Assembly (NCBI RefSeq): GCF_010389155.1
Contig: NC_057769.1
Coordinates: forward strand, 29,264,735-29,328,734
From: Erigeron canadensis
Taxonomy: Eukaryota > Streptophyta > Magnoliopsida > Asterales > Asteraceae
Reading direction: 5' to 3'
Length of the DNA: 64,000 nt
In this document: one piece after another, positions 61,301-64,000 of the stretch
How the letters are laid out: every line of letters begins with the position of its first letter
Numbering within the stretch: the first letter of the stretch is position 1
Translations under genes and position numbers: made by a program
The notes under the pieces: model-generated
What the model was told of the DNA's origin: nothing
The model's database searches: none
The model's input: the letters and a program-made list of their open reading frames with translations, nothing else

Positions 61301-62273
61301 ATTAATTTATACTCCAAACCTTTATTTTAATAATTAACACTTTAAGCCCTTATCTTCTAAAATTTTCCACTATCACAATTATAGCAACCTACACCACTTG
61401 ACACCGCCACCACCACCAATAGTACCACCACCGACACCACTAGACCGCCTTCCCCAACACCGTCGCCGCATTACGCGGGTACCATGCTCGTTAAACTTAA
61501 TTTATACAAGTTAAGTTAAGACTGAATATTTTATGGTCAAAACAATTTTTATAATTAATGCTTAAAAAACAATATTAAACTTTTAATGTCGTTATTTTAA
61601 CCTAAATGTGCATACACATGACTAAAATCTAGTATTGTAATATATGAAATAAGGCTGTGTGGGTTTGAGGAATATAAAGACTATGCACACAATAAAATTG
61701 CATGGGACGAAAAATATAAATAAACGTATTTAGGTGATTCTGTAGTTTGCCTAAATCCATGGTCATTAGTACTGTGTAGACTTCATTTATCTTTTGATTT
61801 AGCTCTAGACCACTTATGTTTAAGATAATACTGCTAACTTAATCGCAAAAAAGTTAAAACTGTTCGTTATCCTATAGGAACTAATGAATGCTATAAACTT
61901 GCGGGTTTGAGGTATGGAAGACAAATAGTGTTAGCGTCCACTATCACATTTTTCACTCAATACTTGTGTATTTAAACACTTTGCCTGTGTTTCTGGCTGT
62001 TTGTGCATACTCATCTTTTCTTGGGTTCAGCATTACCTGTAAAGGTGGATTCATAGACCATTTACCTTTTGAGATAGGAAACTGTCATAACTTGATGGCA
62101 AAACGGACTATAATCCGTTCTCCAACAAATGAATTGTATTCATATCAAAACTATATCAATGGGTTTTTTTTGGCAGTGGAACGGGAGCATCCATGGATAT
62201 TGTTATCTCTAGTGTCAGAGCCTATGTTGGTGCCATTAACAAGATGTTAGGGGTGAAGCGGCAGTCTGATTGA
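55344..62273 (+). CDS. 2-isopropylmalate synthase, full length
   Basis: Ten exons: 55344-55990, 58733-58946, 59014-59094, 59176-59265, 59350-59537, 59652-59685, 59778-59936, 60012-60146, 60295-60437 and 62177-62273; 595 residues. A Thr/Ala-rich transit-like N-terminus ([15 protein letters not shown]) precedes [53 protein letters not shown], and [14 protein letters not shown]. The LeuA regulatory/dimer domain follows from about residue 472 ([60 protein letters not shown]). EC 2.3.3.13, first committed step of leucine synthesis in plastids; metal-dependent; feedback inhibited by leucine through the last domain. Intron 7 appears to use a GC donor (CAG|GCATGT). Its phrase [11 protein letters not shown], shared with the upstream copy, differs from Arabidopsis IPMS1/2, so the pair may be a diverged IPMS lineage. 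Confidence 0.95.
55991..58732 (+). other. Intron 1 of full-length IPMS
   Basis: 2742 bases. It contains the antisense SDI-like pseudogene at about 57219-57540 and further decayed, possibly once coding, minus-strand sequence at 56690-57010 that I could not identify. Confidence 0.7.
57219..57540 (-). pseudogene. SDI/POLLENLESS3-like TPR protein fragment
   Basis: Minus-strand frames read [20 protein letters not shown], then [33 protein letters not shown] and, in a shifted frame, [15 protein letters not shown] and LKSEM. These match, in order, the TPR region and tail of the plant SULFUR DEFICIENCY-INDUCED / POLLENLESS3-like family (as remembered: KKFQVSVEQEATRLLGNLGW, EAEDAYRRAL, NLGICLMKQGR, SHLKAYERAQQML). 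At least one frameshift, one stop, and no start. It lies antisense inside intron 1 of IPMS, probably a captured or transposed gene fragment. Confidence 0.6.
60438..62176 (+). other. Intron 9 of full-length IPMS
   Basis: 1739 bases separating the last exon. It contains a Helitron-like element at 61160-61490 and a GGTACCGGTTC-rich inverted stretch near 60800-60925. No gene. Confidence 0.75.
61160..61490 (+). mobile_element. Short Helitron-like element in IPMS intron 9
   Basis: Begins TCTATACTCTTTTATAAAAG and has an ACCACCACC-rich end. The hairpin CCGCATTACGCGG follows, and the element ends CATGCTCG followed by T. 331 bases. Confidence 0.55.
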
Positions 62274-63159
62274 AAAACACCCCAAGTTTATAATTTGGTA
62301 TCAATTGTTTTTGTGTAGCAATTAGGGTGAGTTGATGGTTTCGTTTGACAACTGTGAAATAAATTTGAGAACTTGTAGTTGTGCGTTTTTGTTCATGTTA
62401 ATGTTAATGTCATTGCGGTTTGCTTAAACTTTACAGATATTTAGATAGTCGAAAACTATTGTAAGAATTTTTTTGGCCATCTATCCTTTGAGAGTAGAAT
62501 ATACAATCACATGTTTGGCTAATTGACAAAAATGCATTACAAAGTAAAAAGTCAGTGTGTGGCCATCCTGATTCCTGTGTGTTATGTAGATTGGACACAT
62601 ACTCAACAAAACTATTAATGTCGTTAACATATTGAATCCCAGTCATAATAACTGTTACACCTTGACTCAAATAATAGTTTTCCAAACGTAAAATTGGGAT
62701 ACATGTCTCAAAGGAAACTCATTTTGTGAAAATACATATCTCCGTTATAGGGAGCATTTAATTTTCTCACCAAGATTTAAAGTTTTAAACTCAAAAACTC
62801 AAGATCCCAAATCCACCAAATAAACGCCAAGAGTTATAATAGAAAAAACACACGCACCACTAATCCACTATATAGTACCCTAGTTAGTATAATTCAATAA
62901 ACACTAAAAAAAATAGTAGTGCTGGGAATGAAACTATCATCTTCTTCCAAAGGTAATTAAATGCCTTTACCAATTACCAAATAAACTAATCTTATTATCA
63001 GGCATACCACTCAATTTGTAAAGAAATGCTTGCGTCTCACAGAATTATTGCACCCAAGCTGCTGGTAGAACCAACTCGATCATTTCCCATTCATAATATA
63101 TATACATGAATATAAAATTATTCTGGGCCTTAACATGTATATATTATGAATGAATGGAT
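62274..63159. other. Convergent spacer between IPMS and the UGT gene
   Basis: Holds the 3' regions of the two convergent genes. Nothing else seen. Confidence 0.5.
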
Positions 63160-64000
63160 TTATGATGCGAAACCATCAACAAGACGTTTCAAACTTGTAA
63201 ATGATGGGCCACCTTCTTGCAATGCCATCCTGCTTACATTTTTCATTTCCAATACTTTTGATCGAATCTTATTATTAATGTTGCCATCCATCAGTTTTCT
63301 TATTCCATTTTCGATATCTTGTGCTCGAACCAACTCTTGGTTCTCATTTCTTTCATTATAATCCAACGATATCTCAACCGCCAAACCCAACTCTTTAACC
63401 AACTGAAACGCATCTAGTTGTTGCTCTGCATATATTGGCCATGTAGCCATTGGAACTCCGTACCAGATACTCTCTAGTACGGAGTTCCACCCACAGTGGG
63501 TTACAAACCCACCAATTGCTTCGTTAGAAAGCACGGCTTGTTGCGGGACCCATCCGATCACTTTACCTCTTCCATAAGTCCTTTCCAAGAACCCGTCCGG
63601 CAAGACTTCATTAAAATCCATGTATTCCCCGGGGAACCCTTTTAGACCTTCCGTTGGAGGTCGTCTTAACGACCATATGAACTTATACCCACTCTTCTCT
63701 ATCCCAAATGCTATTTCTTTTACTTGGTTTTCAGTGAACCATCCTCTAGACCCAAAACATAGTAGCACAACTGACGACTTTGGTTGGCATTTTAACCAGT
63801 TCAAAATCTCGTTATCTGGAGGACTCGGTTCGGGTTTTATCATTGGTCCAACCGCGTAAACCGGAGGGGTCTTATTGTCATAAGAAAGCAGGGGATGTTT
63901 TTCCAAATCCATAAATGTATTCACTATTATACCCTTAGCTTGTCTATACCTTCTAGCATAAAGAAGTGTCCTTGTTTTCCAACTATGTGGATCAGCAATA
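63160..64000 (-). CDS. UDP-glycosyltransferase, UGT71-like (3' part)
   Basis: The minus strand is open from the right edge to a TAA at 63162-63160, about 280 residues, roughly the C-terminal 60% of a 470-480-residue GT1 enzyme. The visible part begins ADPHSWKTRTLLYARRYRQA and continues GIIVNTFMDLE, PPVYAVGPM, and SVVLLCFGSRGWFTENQVKE. The PSPG donor-binding box starts WVPQQAVLSNEAIGGFVTHC and ends YAEQQ. The closing Gln of the box usually indicates UDP-glucose preference. The SVVLLCFGSRGWF style suggests group E, family UGT71, enzymes that glucosylate flavonoids, phenylpropanoids or hormones in the cytosol; acceptor unknown. The acceptor-binding N-terminal domain with the catalytic His is outside the window. 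Confidence 0.92.
   Translation of the reverse strand, partial: IADPHSWKTRTLLYARRYRQAKGIIVNTFMDLEKHPLLSYDNKTPPVYAVGPMIKPEPSPPDNEILNWLKCQPKSSVVLLCFGSRGWFTENQVKEIAFGIEKSGYKFIWSLRRPPTEGLKGFPGEYMDFNEVLPDGFLERTYGRGKVIGWVPQQAVLSNEAIGGFVTHCGWNSVLESIWYGVPMATWPIYAEQQLDAFQLVKELGLAVEISLDYNERNENQELVRAQDIENGIRKLMDGNINNKIRSKVLEMKNVSRMALQEGGPSFTSLKRLVDGFAS

Noticed and set aside
1..64000. CRISPR arrays, rRNA genes, tRNA genes
   Set aside because: None seen; tRNA-like boxes at 49474 and 50920 are SINE heads, not folded tRNA genes, and the genome is plant nuclear.

Overview
This is a window of plant nuclear DNA. It is AT-rich, has long GT-AG introns, pentatricopeptide-repeat (PPR) genes, a PTI1-type kinase, a plastid-type leucine biosynthesis gene, and many LTR, Helitron, hAT, Harbinger and SINE remnants. 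The proteins look dicot. An asterid, possibly Asteraceae, is a guess from repeat style only. All gene models were built by hand from splice sites, reading frame and remembered family sequence; no search was run.

Layout. 1-281 (-): start of an At2g13600/SLO2-like PPR gene that runs off the left edge. 1370-9036 (-): complete eight-exon U11/U12-35K gene (minor spliceosome), with a decayed Ty3/gypsy chromovirus (3605-7669, target-site duplication TGCTA) in its 5.4-kb second intron. 12002-15619 (-): complete PTI1-like kinase gene. 18756-22376 (+): complete PPR gene orthologous to At1g06710. 22450-23940 (+): inverted, decayed copy of the 5' part of the PTI1 gene, followed by a peroxisomal ABCD-transporter fragment and a copia LTR with its primer-binding site. 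26169-27619 (-): agglutinin-aerolysin lectin gene with a frame break. 28026-29189 (-): Helitron 3' end with an RPA-like gene. 31086-32051 (-): PLC-like X-domain protein. 34065-36700 (+): five-exon NOPCHAP1-like nucleolar chaperone. 37700-47960: repeat-dominated DNA with no convincing gene. 47968-52891 (+) and 55344-62273 (+): tandem pair of 2-isopropylmalate synthase genes. 63160-64000 (-): 3' part of a UGT71-type glycosyltransferase.

The most interesting locus is the isopropylmalate synthase pair. The downstream copy is full length. The upstream copy is open through nine exons with canonical splice sites but stops just before the leucine-sensing C-terminal domain, and it has altered active-site motifs. 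This is the architecture reached independently by Brassicaceae methylthioalkylmalate synthases and by tomato-clade IPMS3, so a feedback-insensitive or neofunctionalised chain-elongation enzyme is a reasonable hypothesis.

A second theme is a set of short elements with TCTATACT-like 5' ends and a GC-rich hairpin followed by CTAG or CTCG. They look like non-autonomous Helitrons and are scattered through promoters, introns and spacers. Apart from the IPMS tandem pair the genes are unrelated housekeeping, defence or metabolic genes; there is no operon-like organisation.
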